Assembly (NCBI RefSeq): GCF_014207135.1
Contig: NZ_JACHCC010000006.1
Coordinates: 41,124 to 105,123, forward strand
DNA length: 64,000 nt
Reading direction: 5' to 3'
Source of the DNA: Pedobacter cryoconitis
GTDB taxonomy: Bacteria; Bacteroidota; Bacteroidia; Sphingobacteriales; Sphingobacteriaceae
A program made the position numbers and the translations under genes. The first letter of the stretch is position 1. The number at the start of each line of letters is the position of its first letter. Positions 32,487-41,630 of the stretch are shown here, in pieces. The notes beneath the pieces were generated by a model. That model did not search any database and was not told the origin of the DNA. It saw only the letters and a list, made by a program, of their open reading frames with translations.

Positions 32487-32513
32487 CCTTCTGTATAAAC
32501 CTTTCCGATCAAT

Positions 32514-34964
32514 ATGCGAAAACTGAAACTGATCCCTAAACTGCTATTCCTTTTTACTTTTCCGCTGCTGGTCCATGCGCAAAATAATCCGGTCGTTAAT
32601 ACCGGAAATATCAAGACTGTAAATATCGCCGGACAAAAAGTAGAATTTACAACAGAGCATGCATATGGTGAGTTGACAGTTTACAGTCCATCTATTATCA
32701 GGGTCCGGTTAGATCAGAAGAAACTAGGTAATGATTTCTCTTATGCGGTCATTTCCAAACCTGTTAAAACTACTGTTTCTATTAGCCAGAATGAACGGGA
32801 GATCAGCATAACCACCGATTCCCTTCAGGCAAAAATTACCAAAAATCCTTACAGTATTACTTTTTATACACCTGATGGAAAGATTATCAGTCAGGACGAA
32901 AAAGGACTTAACACTTCCTGGGTTGCAGATGAAGTTACCACCTACAAAAAGATGCAGGAAGGCGAACGTTTTGTAGGCCTTGGCGAAAAAACAGGTAACC
33001 TTGACCGTAAAGGCAGTGGCTACACCAACTGGAATTTTGACGCTTACGGTTATTCTACAGGGCAGGACCCGCTCTATTCTACCATTCCATTTTATATGGG
33101 AATCCACCATGGTTTAAACTACGGTATCTTTCTTGACAATACCTACCAGAGTGATTTTAACTTTGGTGCCAGCAATAACAGATTTTCTTCTTTTGGCGCA
33201 CAGGGCGGAGAAATGAATTACTATTTCATCTATCATAAACACCTGTCAGATATTATCACTTCTTATACTTCCTTAACCGGAAGGATGAACTTACCACCGC
33301 TGTGGAGCTTAGGCTATCAGCAAAACCGTTATACCTATTACCCCGATACTGAGGTCTTGCGTATAGCACAGACTCTTAGAGAAAAGAAAATTCCCGCAGA
33401 CGGAATCACACTGGATATCCATTATATGGACCAGTATAAATTATTCACCTGGGACAAATCACGTTTCCCGAACCCGCTGGCTATGAATAAAAAGCTCGCC
33501 GATATGGGCTTTACCACGACGGTTATCGTTGATCCCGGTATTAAAGTAGAAAAAGGTTATCAGGCTTATGAAAGCGGTCTGAAAGAAAATATATTTATCA
33601 AATACTCGGATAGCACAAACTACTCTGGTCAGGTTTGGCCTGGCTGGTGCAACTTCCCTGATTTTACCAGTGAAAAAGGCAGGTCGTGGTGGAGAAATGA
33701 AGTTAAATTCTTCGCCAATACAGGTGTTTCCGGTATCTGGAATGATATGAACGAGATAGCGACCTGGGGAAATAAAATGCCATCCAATGTGCTGTTTAAT
33801 TATGATGGGGCCCTTGCCAGTCATAAACAGGCACATAACGTATATGGATTGCAGATGGCACGTTCGAGTTATGAAGGCGCAAAGGCATCGATGAACAAAC
33901 GTCCTTTTATCCTGACGCGTGCTGGTTATGCAGGATTACAAAGATACACCGCCATCTGGACCGGGGATAACCGTCCCGAAGAAGACCATATGTTATTAGG
34001 TGTACGTCTGCTGAATAGTTTAGGTTTAAGCGGAGTCCCTTTTACAGGAATGGATATCGGTGGATTCATCGGTACGCCCAGCAATTCACTATTTGCAAGA
34101 TGGATCCAGATAGGAGCGTTTAACCCTTATTTCCGGAACCATGCTGCTGTGAACACACAGTCATCAGAACCCTGGACCCACGGAGAAGAAGTACTCGAAA
34201 TCTCCAGGAATTATATCAATCTCCGTTATAAACTGATGCCTTACTTATATTCTACCTTCTTTGAAGCTACACAGAACGGATTACCCGTGATGCGGACCCT
34301 CGCTATAGATTATACGTTTGACGCCAAAGTATTTGATACCTCTTTCCAGAACCAGTACCTGTTTGGTAAAGCATTTATGGTTCTGCCATTTGAAAGTACC
34401 AAAGAATTTGGAAACGCCTATTTCCCTAAAGGATTATGGTATGACCTCTATACCGATGAAGTACAGCAGGGTGAAACGGAAAAGATACTTCGCCTGTCAA
34501 AAAATAAACTTCCTGTATATGTTAAAGAAAGCAGTATTGTACCTATGCAGTCGCTCGTTCAGTCTACTCAGGAGAAACCAACAGATACACTGGTCCTGCA
34601 TATCTACAAAGGACAACTGAATAATTCTTTTGTCTATTATGAAGATGACGGACAGAGCTATAATTATGAAAAAGGTGATTTTTATAAACGAAAGATAAGT
34701 TATGATGCTGTAAAGCACAATGTTACCTTTGAGAAGGCCGAAGGGAATTTTAAATCCAAATTCAACCAGCTTAAACTAGTCTTTCATGGTTTTAGTACAG
34801 ATGCTCAATTAAATAATGGTCAAAATATTAAGGATGAAATGAATTCATTCCTTGCACCGATTTCAAAGTTCGATCCTCAGGGAACTGCAAACCCGGTAGA
34901 AGGCGCAAAGGTTAAAAGTATAACCCTTGGCAATACCCCGGCTCAGTTTGTGATTACCTATTAA
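32514..34964 (+). CDS. GH31 alpha-glucosidase (SusB-role enzyme of another family)
   Basis: The 816-residue enzyme has a signal peptide (about 1-22, ending VHAQ), an N-terminal beta domain, and a GH31 barrel with nucleophile Asp411 in GIWNDMNE and acid/base Asp485 in WTGDNRPEEDH. Beta domains and a DUF5110-like end (VYYEDDGQSYNYEKG) follow. It should release glucose from the non-reducing ends of malto-oligosaccharides in the periplasm. No -7 element was found between the preceding terminator and the ATG, so expression may depend on readthrough or an unrecognised promoter. The next gene is 11 bp away. Confidence 0.93.
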   Translation: MRKLKLIPKLLFLFTFPLLVHAQNNPVVNTGNIKTVNIAGQKVEFTTEHAYGELTVYSPSIIRVRLDQKKLGNDFSYAVISKPVKTTVSISQNEREISITTDSLQAKITKNPYSITFYTPDGKIISQDEKGLNTSWVADEVTTYKKMQEGERFVGLGEKTGNLDRKGSGYTNWNFDAYGYSTGQDPLYSTIPFYMGIHHGLNYGIFLDNTYQSDFNFGASNNRFSSFGAQGGEMNYYFIYHKHLSDIITSYTSLTGRMNLPPLWSLGYQQNRYTYYPDTEVLRIAQTLREKKIPADGITLDIHYMDQYKLFTWDKSRFPNPLAMNKKLADMGFTTTVIVDPGIKVEKGYQAYESGLKENIFIKYSDSTNYSGQVWPGWCNFPDFTSEKGRSWWRNEVKFFANTGVSGIWNDMNEIATWGNKMPSNVLFNYDGALASHKQAHNVYGLQMARSSYEGAKASMNKRPFILTRAGYAGLQRYTAIWTGDNRPEEDHMLLGVRLLNSLGLSGVPFTGMDIGGFIGTPSNSLFARWIQIGAFNPYFRNHAAVNTQSSEPWTHGEEVLEISRNYINLRYKLMPYLYSTFFEATQNGLPVMRTLAIDYTFDAKVFDTSFQNQYLFGKAFMVLPFESTKEFGNAYFPKGLWYDLYTDEVQQGETEKILRLSKNKLPVYVKESSIVPMQSLVQSTQEKPTDTLVLHIYKGQLNNSFVYYEDDGQSYNYEKGDFYKRKISYDAVKHNVTFEKAEGNFKSKFNQLKLVFHGFSTDAQLNNGQNIKDEMNSFLAPISKFDPQGTANPVEGAKVKSITLGNTPAQFVITY

Positions 34965-34975
34965 TCCTTTTTAAA

Positions 34976-36832
34976 ATGAAGAAACTATTAATTGCACTAT
35001 TTGTTCTGTTGTCTGTAAATGGATGGGCGCAGGCTAAATTTGATCATGTAGAACCGATGTTCTGGTGGGTTGGAATGAAAAACCCGAAACTACAACTGTT
35101 AATTCACGGGAAAGATATCTCCGGATATACCGTCAGGCTCAATTATCCAGGTGTAAACCTGATTGAAGTTCATCAGGTTGAAAATCCGAATTACCTCTTT
35201 ATTGATCTCGAAATTGCTGCCGATACCAAAGCAGGTAAATTTCCGATTTCATTTATGGATAAGGGAGGGAAAAAAGTATTCGATTACAGCTATGAGCTGA
35301 AAAACAGAGACCAGTCTGCTTCAAGGATTCAGGGGGTAACCAATAAAGATTTTATCTATCTTCTGATGCCTGACCGCTTCTCTAATGGCGACAAGTCAAA
35401 CGATGTTGTTAAAGGCCTGGCCGAAACCAAACTCAACCGTGATTCCATGTATTACCGTCATGGCGGAGATATCCAGGGTGTAATCAATCATCTGGATGAT
35501 CTGAAGGCACTCGGAGTAACTACCATCTGGATGACCCCGGAAATTGAGAACGATATGCCTTTAGCTTCTTATCACGGTTACGCAGTGACAGATCATTATA
35601 AAATAGACCCGCGTTATGGTACCAATGCTTTATATAAAACTTATGTAGACCAGGCCCATGCCAAAGGATTGAAAGTGATTAAAGATATTGTACATAATCA
35701 TATTGGTACAGGACACTGGCTGTTTAAAGATATGCCTATGAAAGACTGGGTTAATCAATGGCCGGTTTATACACAGACAAGCTATCGCGATGAGCCAGTA
35801 ATGGACCCTCACACTTCCCAGGCAGACAGAAAAAAACAACTGGACGGATGGTTTGTCCCATCTATGCCCGATCTGAATGAAAGAAATCCTTATGTCCAGA
35901 ATTATCTGACCCAGAATCATATCTGGTGGATCGAATACGCAGGAATCGATGGATTAAGATTAGATACTTATGCCTATAATGAGCCTTCTTATATGGCCGA
36001 CTGGGCTTTAAAACTTAAGGCTGAATTTCCTTCCCTGTCAATTTTCGGAGAGACCTTGGTGAACTCTGTTCCAGCACAGGCTTATTTCACCCAGGGAAAC
36101 ACGGTGAACAGGGGGTTTGATACACATTTACCAGGTGTGACCGATGCGATGATGAAAAGTGCTGTTTATGAAGCCCTCAATGGGAAGACAGGGTGGACTG
36201 ACGGTATTTTCAGATTATACAATGTTGTTTCACAAGATTTTCTGTACCAGGATCCGACACGTAATGTCATCTTCTGGGATAACCATGATATGAGCCGTTT
36301 CTATTCTATGGTTAAAGAAGATATGGCTCAATATAAATCCGGAATGGCTTTGTTACTGACCATGAGGGGCATCCCTCAGTTGTATTACGGTACTGAGATC
36401 CTGATGAAGAATTATTCAGATCCCGACGGGCTGGTCCGATCAGACTATCCCGGAGGATGGGCAGGGGATGCTGCTGATAAATTCAATGTAACAGGTCGTA
36501 CCCCAAAGGAAAACGAGGCCTGGAACTATGTCAGCAAGCTGGCTAATTACCGGAAAAACAGCCCTGCTTTACAGACCGGAAAAATGATGCAATTTGTTCC
36601 CGAAGACGGTGTATATGTTTATTTCAGGTATATTACTGGGGCAAACGGGGCAAAAGATGTGATGATTATCCTCAACAGCGAAGAAAAGGCTAAAGTCCTG
36701 AATACTTCAAGATTTGAAGAACGCATGAAAAATATAACTTCAGCTGTCAATGTGATCAGCGGAGAAAAATTAAATACAGTTAAAACTATCCAAATTCCAG
36801 CTAAAACGACACTGGTACTAGAATTGAATTAA
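34976..36832 (+). CDS. Exported GH13 alpha-amylase / neopullulanase-like enzyme with N-terminal Ig domain
   Basis: The 618-residue enzyme has a signal peptide (about 1-20, ending GWAQA), an Ig-like N-terminal domain typical of cyclomaltodextrinase/neopullulanase enzymes (about 22-115), and a GH13 barrel. Catalytic residues are Asp330 in GLRLDTYAYNE, Glu359 in FGETLV and Asp438 in DNHDMSRF. Its layout matches SusA of the Bacteroides starch system, which cuts imported maltodextrins in the periplasm. It follows GH31 by 11 bp and precedes pgmB by 1 bp, so translation with pgmB is probably coupled. Confidence 0.93.
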   Translation: MKKLLIALFVLLSVNGWAQAKFDHVEPMFWWVGMKNPKLQLLIHGKDISGYTVRLNYPGVNLIEVHQVENPNYLFIDLEIAADTKAGKFPISFMDKGGKKVFDYSYELKNRDQSASRIQGVTNKDFIYLLMPDRFSNGDKSNDVVKGLAETKLNRDSMYYRHGGDIQGVINHLDDLKALGVTTIWMTPEIENDMPLASYHGYAVTDHYKIDPRYGTNALYKTYVDQAHAKGLKVIKDIVHNHIGTGHWLFKDMPMKDWVNQWPVYTQTSYRDEPVMDPHTSQADRKKQLDGWFVPSMPDLNERNPYVQNYLTQNHIWWIEYAGIDGLRLDTYAYNEPSYMADWALKLKAEFPSLSIFGETLVNSVPAQAYFTQGNTVNRGFDTHLPGVTDAMMKSAVYEALNGKTGWTDGIFRLYNVVSQDFLYQDPTRNVIFWDNHDMSRFYSMVKEDMAQYKSGMALLLTMRGIPQLYYGTEILMKNYSDPDGLVRSDYPGGWAGDAADKFNVTGRTPKENEAWNYVSKLANYRKNSPALQTGKMMQFVPEDGVYVYFRYITGANGAKDVMIILNSEEKAKVLNTSRFEERMKNITSAVNVISGEKLNTVKTIQIPAKTTLVLELN

Positions 36833-36833
36833 T

Positions 36834-37511
36834 ATGAACGATACGACTATAGCGTGCATTTTTGATCTTGATGGCGTATTGGTAGACACAGCTGTTTATC
36901 ATTATCAGGCCTGGAAAAAACTGGCCAACTCATTAGGCTTTGATTTTACTGAAGCACAGAACGAACAATTGAAAGGCGTAAACCGGATGCGCTCCCTCGA
37001 CATGATCCTGAATTGGGGAGGTGTTGAGAAGACTGCTGCTGAAAAAGAAGAACTCGCTACGTTGAAAAACAGCTGGTACGTCGATATGATCAGTAAAATG
37101 ACTGTATCCGAAGTGTTACCAGGTTCGCTGCAATTGTTAACCGCTTTGCATACACACGGAATAAAAATTGCATTAGGTTCAGCGAGTAAGAATTCCGGTT
37201 TAATTCTGGAAAGAACTCAGCTGACCCATTTCTTTGATGCCATTGTAGATGGTAATGCCGTGACCAGTTCAAAACCTGATCCTGAAGTTTTTATTAAAGG
37301 AGCAGAATTGCTGGGCGCAGCACCTGCCGATTGTATCGTTTTTGAAGATGCTGCGGCTGGCGTGCAGGCAGCAATAGCCGCGAAAATGGCTGTTGTCGGA
37401 ATAGGAGAAGCAGTGAATCTGCCGGGAGCAGATCAGATCAGTAAAGATCTGTCGGCGATAAGTGTAGATGGGCTGATTCAGCTGGTAAAAGATAAAAAAG
37501 GAAAAGCATAG
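36834..37511 (+). CDS. pgmB: Beta-phosphoglucomutase
   Basis: The 225-residue HAD-superfamily enzyme has the motif FDLDGVLVDTA with nucleophile Asp11 and acid/base Asp13, the cap region YHYQAWKKLANSLGF, then LGSASKNS and SSKPDPEVF, and FEDAAAGVQAA (motif IV). It converts beta-glucose-1-phosphate into glucose-6-phosphate. This is the step needed after maltose phosphorylase, which is encoded 16 bp downstream. There is no signal peptide, so it is cytoplasmic. Confidence 0.95.
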   Translation: MNDTTIACIFDLDGVLVDTAVYHYQAWKKLANSLGFDFTEAQNEQLKGVNRMRSLDMILNWGGVEKTAAEKEELATLKNSWYVDMISKMTVSEVLPGSLQLLTALHTHGIKIALGSASKNSGLILERTQLTHFFDAIVDGNAVTSSKPDPEVFIKGAELLGAAPADCIVFEDAAAGVQAAIAAKMAVVGIGEAVNLPGADQISKDLSAISVDGLIQLVKDKKGKA

Positions 37512-37527
37512 CGTAAAAGGGGTAAAC

Positions 37528-39846
37528 ATGAAGAATTACATACAAGCAGAAGAGTGGAATATCATAGAAAATGGTTTTGATGCTCATTTGAATAAGATAT
37601 CAGAAAGCCTGTTCAGCCTGGGTAACGGCCGGATGGGGCAGCGTGCAAATTTTGAAGAAACCTATACAGGAGATACTTTACAGGGCAATTACGTTGCGGG
37701 AGTCTATTATCCCGATAAAACGCGTGTGGGCTGGTGGAAAAACGGTTATCCTGAATATTTTGCCAAAGTACTGAATGCAACCAACTGGATGGGGCTCGAG
37801 TTCAGATTTGACGGAGAGCTTCTGGATTTAAATCTGTGTAAAGTAACTGCTTTCAAACGCGTCCTGAATATGCAGGAAGGTTATCTGGAACGTACTTTCA
37901 CGGCAGAATTAGCTTCAGGTAAACAAGTAAAAGTAAACGCTAAACGATTTTTCAGTATTGCCAATGACGAGATTGCAGCCCTGCATTACCATTTGATCCC
38001 CCTTAACTTTTCAGGAAAACTGGAATTAAAGGCTGTTATTGATGGTGATGTAAAAAACCAGGACTCCAATTACGAAGAGAAATTCTGGGATGAGGTTAGC
38101 CGTGCACAAGACGGGAGTGGTTCTTATTTAACCTTAAGAACAAAGAAAACGGCATTCGACGTGATTACTGGTGTTAAAACCCTGGTGTATAAAAATGAGC
38201 AGGCAGTTCAGTTAGGTGCAGATTCAGTTTCCCGCGAAAAGTACCTTTCAGAAAGCACCTCATTCACACTGAACCAGAACGAAGGAATCGACATTTATAA
38301 AATTGCAACTAACCTCTCTTCACAGAACTATGCTTCCGCAGAGCTGCCGGAAAAAGCCAGAGCGGTTCTGGGTGCTGCGGTAGCCAGAGGTTTCCAGGCA
38401 TTACTCGAAGATCAGGCTGCTGCCTGGGCAACCAAATGGGAAGAAGGCGATATCATCATAGAAGGTGATGTAGCTGCTCAGCAGGCTATCCGTTTTAATA
38501 TTTTTCAGTTAAATCAGACCTATACAGGGAAAGATGCCCGTTTAAACATTGGCCCTAAAGGTTTTACAGGTGAGAAATACGGAGGTTCTACCTATTGGGA
38601 CACCGAGGCTTATTGTATCCCGTTTTATCTGTCAACTGCACCACAGGAGGTTTCCAGAAATCTGCTGATCTATCGGTATAAACATTTAGAGAAAGCAATT
38701 GAAAATGCACAGAAACTTGGATTTGACAAGGGAGCTGCATTATATCCTATGGTAACCATGAATGGCGAAGAATGCCATAATGAATGGGAAATTACTTTCG
38801 AGGAGATTCACAGAAACGGAGCTATTGCATTTGCAATTTTCAACTATATCCGGTACACAGGTGATACTTCCTATCTGAAAGAATACGGACTGGAAGTACT
38901 GATTGGGATTGCCCGTTTCTGGAAACAAAGAGTAAACTGGAGTGTTGATAAAAAACAGTACGTAATGCTGGGTGTGACCGGGCCTAATGAGTACGAAAAT
39001 AACATCAACAATAACTGGTATACGAATACCTTAGCTGCCTGGTGCTTAAAATACGCCACAGAAGCTGCGGATATTGTCAAAGAAAATGATCCTGAACAAT
39101 ATCAGCGCATTGTAGCTAAAACGACATTAATTGATCAGGAGTTTTCCGACTGGAAAAATATTGCTGAAAATATCTATCTGCCATACGATCAGGAACTGGG
39201 TGTCTTCCTTCAGCAGGATGGTTATCTCGATAAAGAACAGATCCTGGTCAGCAATTTACCTGCATCAGAACGTCCGCTTAACCAAAAGTGGAGCTGGGAC
39301 AGGATTTTACGTTCCTGCTTCATTAAACAAGCTGATGTTTTGCAGGGAATGTACTTCTTTGAAGATGACTATGATCTGGAATCACTGAGAAGGAATTTTG
39401 ATTTTTATGAATCCCGTACCGTCCATGAGAGCTCTTTATCACCTTGTGTACACAGTATCTTAGCGGCTAAACTGAATGATGGCGATAAAGCTTACGAGTT
39501 CTATCTGCGTACCTCACGTTTAGACCTTGATGATTATAATAATGATACCGAAGATGGTCTTCACATTACCTCAATGGCAGGGACCTGGATGAGTATTGTC
39601 GAAGGATTTGCAGGGATGCGTGTCAGAGCGGATAAACTTTCCTTTAATCCTTTTCTGCCGGAACAATGGACTTCGTTTGCCTTTAAGGTAGGATTCCGTG
39701 GTATCCAGTTGAAAATACAGATCAAAAGGGATGAAATGATCATTCATACAGACAGCAAAGAACCGCTGGACATTACTATATTTAATAAGTTACACACTGT
39801 CCTGGCAGGTGAAACCGTGATCAGCTATAAAGGATTACTGGTATGA
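37528..39846 (+). CDS. GH65 maltose phosphorylase (family glycoside phosphorylase)
   Basis: The 772-residue cytoplasmic enzyme has the GH65 layout: an N-terminal beta-sandwich (NPIENGFDAHLN-like start, LFSLGNGRMGQRANFEE), an (alpha/alpha)6 barrel with WDTEAYCIPF, the region of the catalytic acid NEWEITFEEIHRNG (NEWE at 418-421), and VTGPNEYENN and SSLSPCVHSI later. It should phosphorolyse maltose to glucose and beta-glucose-1-phosphate. GH65 also contains trehalose and kojibiose phosphorylases. The maltose assignment rests on its place beside pgmB and two amylases. It overlaps the next gene by 4 bp (ATGA). Confidence 0.9.
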   Translation: MKNYIQAEEWNIIENGFDAHLNKISESLFSLGNGRMGQRANFEETYTGDTLQGNYVAGVYYPDKTRVGWWKNGYPEYFAKVLNATNWMGLEFRFDGELLDLNLCKVTAFKRVLNMQEGYLERTFTAELASGKQVKVNAKRFFSIANDEIAALHYHLIPLNFSGKLELKAVIDGDVKNQDSNYEEKFWDEVSRAQDGSGSYLTLRTKKTAFDVITGVKTLVYKNEQAVQLGADSVSREKYLSESTSFTLNQNEGIDIYKIATNLSSQNYASAELPEKARAVLGAAVARGFQALLEDQAAAWATKWEEGDIIIEGDVAAQQAIRFNIFQLNQTYTGKDARLNIGPKGFTGEKYGGSTYWDTEAYCIPFYLSTAPQEVSRNLLIYRYKHLEKAIENAQKLGFDKGAALYPMVTMNGEECHNEWEITFEEIHRNGAIAFAIFNYIRYTGDTSYLKEYGLEVLIGIARFWKQRVNWSVDKKQYVMLGVTGPNEYENNINNNWYTNTLAAWCLKYATEAADIVKENDPEQYQRIVAKTTLIDQEFSDWKNIAENIYLPYDQELGVFLQQDGYLDKEQILVSNLPASERPLNQKWSWDRILRSCFIKQADVLQGMYFFEDDYDLESLRRNFDFYESRTVHESSLSPCVHSILAAKLNDGDKAYEFYLRTSRLDLDDYNNDTEDGLHITSMAGTWMSIVEGFAGMRVRADKLSFNPFLPEQWTSFAFKVGFRGIQLKIQIKRDEMIIHTDSKEPLDITIFNKLHTVLAGETVISYKGLLV

Positions 39847-41600
39847 AACCCCGTTACTGGATTTTAACCGTAATTTTTTTAAGTTTTTCGGGATTTACGA
39901 ATATAATTATGGCACAGCAGAGCAAAAAGATCATGATCTACCAGCTTTTGCCAAGGTTATTTGGCAATAAGCAGCAGAGCAATATCCCTTATGGGACTAT
40001 CACTCAGAATGGTAGTGGAAAATTTGAAGATATCACCAGTCAGGCATTAGATGGGATCAAAGAACTCGGGACTACACATGTGTGGTTTACCGGGGTGATT
40101 TCACATGCTACCTTAACAGATTATAGTACTGATGGTTTACCGGCTAATAATGCACAGGTAGTCAAAGGGCGGGCTGGATCTCCTTATGCAGTCAGGGATT
40201 ATTACGATGTAGACCCTGATCTCGCTGTGGTAGTGAAAAACAGGATGGCCGAGTTTGAGGCGTTGATTCAGAGAACACATGCCAAAGGGCTGAAAGTTAT
40301 TATTGACTTCGTTCCTAACCATGTTGCCCGTCAGTACCAGTCAAAGATGAAACCAGCCGGAGTTAAAGACTTTGGAGAAGGTGATGATGTACATGTTGCA
40401 TTTAGTCCGGCTAATGATTACTATTATGTGCCCGGAAAAGACCTTGTCGTTCCGGCACCTAAATCTGATCAGCCAACACCACTGTCAGTTTTACAGCAGC
40501 AGCATTATACAGAATCGCCGGCAAAAGCTACCGGGAACAATGTCTTCTCAGAAAGACCTTCGGTAGATGACTGGTATGAAACAATCAAATTAAATTACGG
40601 CGTAGACCAGCAAAATGGAGCTAAACAATATTTTAACCCAACTCCTGCGGTATGGACCAAGATGAGAGATATCCTGGTTTACTGGACAGGTAAAGGTGTA
40701 GACGGTTTTCGCTGTGATATGGCAGAGATGGTTCCACTGGCTTTCTGGCAATGGGTCATTCCCGAGGTTAAAAAAATAAACCCTTCCCTGATCTTTATTG
40801 GAGAGGCTTACGATCCTACTACTTATAAATCATTTCTGACTACAGGTCAGTTCGATTATTTATATGACAAAGTTGGTTTATACGATGGCCTGAAAAGGTT
40901 GATCCGAAGTGAAGACAACGCAGATGTCAATGATATCAGAAAGGTATGGCAGCAGGAGAGCGCTGGTTTTGGCGATCACATGTTACGTTTCCTCGAGAAT
41001 CACGATGAAGAACGCATTGCCTCTCCCGGATTTGTAGGGAAGGCCGAATTTGCTTTACCAGCTATGGTTGTTTCCGCTACCTTATCTGGTGGACCCGTAA
41101 TGACTTACTTTGGCCAGGAAGCAGGAGAACCCGGAGCAGGGGCAGAAGGATTTGGCGGAGAGGATAACAGAACCACAATTTTTGACTACTGGGGAATACC
41201 AGAACATCAGAAATGGATGAATAACGGTGCCTTTGATGGTGGGCAGTTAAGTCCTGATCAGCAAGCATTGAGAAATTATTATGTAAAACTGTTACAGTTT
41301 GCAGGAAGCTCAGAAGCTATTGCCAATGGTGAATTATGGGAAATCCCTGTAGGTGGTAATATGAACAAACGCATGTATGGTTACGTTCGTTATACAGCAA
41401 ATCAGCGTTTGCTGATCCTGGTTAATTTTGACCGTCATTACAGGATGGAAAGCCAGGTACAGATCCCTGCACAGATCTTACAAAACAGACCCTTTACCAC
41501 AGCCGAAGATAAACTGTCTGATCTGAAATTAACTGATCTTAAAGACAATACAATACCTGTCTGGGTATTGCCAATGAGTGCCCAGATTTTAGCCTTCTAA
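39843..41600 (+). CDS. Second exported GH13 alpha-amylase
   Basis: The 585-residue enzyme has an N-terminal signal (hydrophobic stretch 5-24, ending IMAQQ) and no Ig domain, so its architecture differs from the GH13 at 34976. The catalytic residues are Asp292 in GFRCDMAEM, Glu321 in FIGEAYDP and Asp388 in ENHDEERI. DFVPNHVAR marks the first conserved GH13 region. It should cleave alpha-1,4 bonds of maltodextrins, and the family also includes trehalose- and sucrose-active enzymes. It starts within the end of the GH65 gene (4-bp overlap) and precedes the transporter by 30 bp. Confidence 0.92.
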   Translation: MKPRYWILTVIFLSFSGFTNIIMAQQSKKIMIYQLLPRLFGNKQQSNIPYGTITQNGSGKFEDITSQALDGIKELGTTHVWFTGVISHATLTDYSTDGLPANNAQVVKGRAGSPYAVRDYYDVDPDLAVVVKNRMAEFEALIQRTHAKGLKVIIDFVPNHVARQYQSKMKPAGVKDFGEGDDVHVAFSPANDYYYVPGKDLVVPAPKSDQPTPLSVLQQQHYTESPAKATGNNVFSERPSVDDWYETIKLNYGVDQQNGAKQYFNPTPAVWTKMRDILVYWTGKGVDGFRCDMAEMVPLAFWQWVIPEVKKINPSLIFIGEAYDPTTYKSFLTTGQFDYLYDKVGLYDGLKRLIRSEDNADVNDIRKVWQQESAGFGDHMLRFLENHDEERIASPGFVGKAEFALPAMVVSATLSGGPVMTYFGQEAGEPGAGAEGFGGEDNRTTIFDYWGIPEHQKWMNNGAFDGGQLSPDQQALRNYYVKLLQFAGSSEAIANGELWEIPVGGNMNKRMYGYVRYTANQRLLILVNFDRHYRMESQVQIPAQILQNRPFTTAEDKLSDLKLTDLKDNTIPVWVLPMSAQILAF

Positions 41601-41630
41601 AACCAGAACCAAAAAACCAAGATTATCCTT

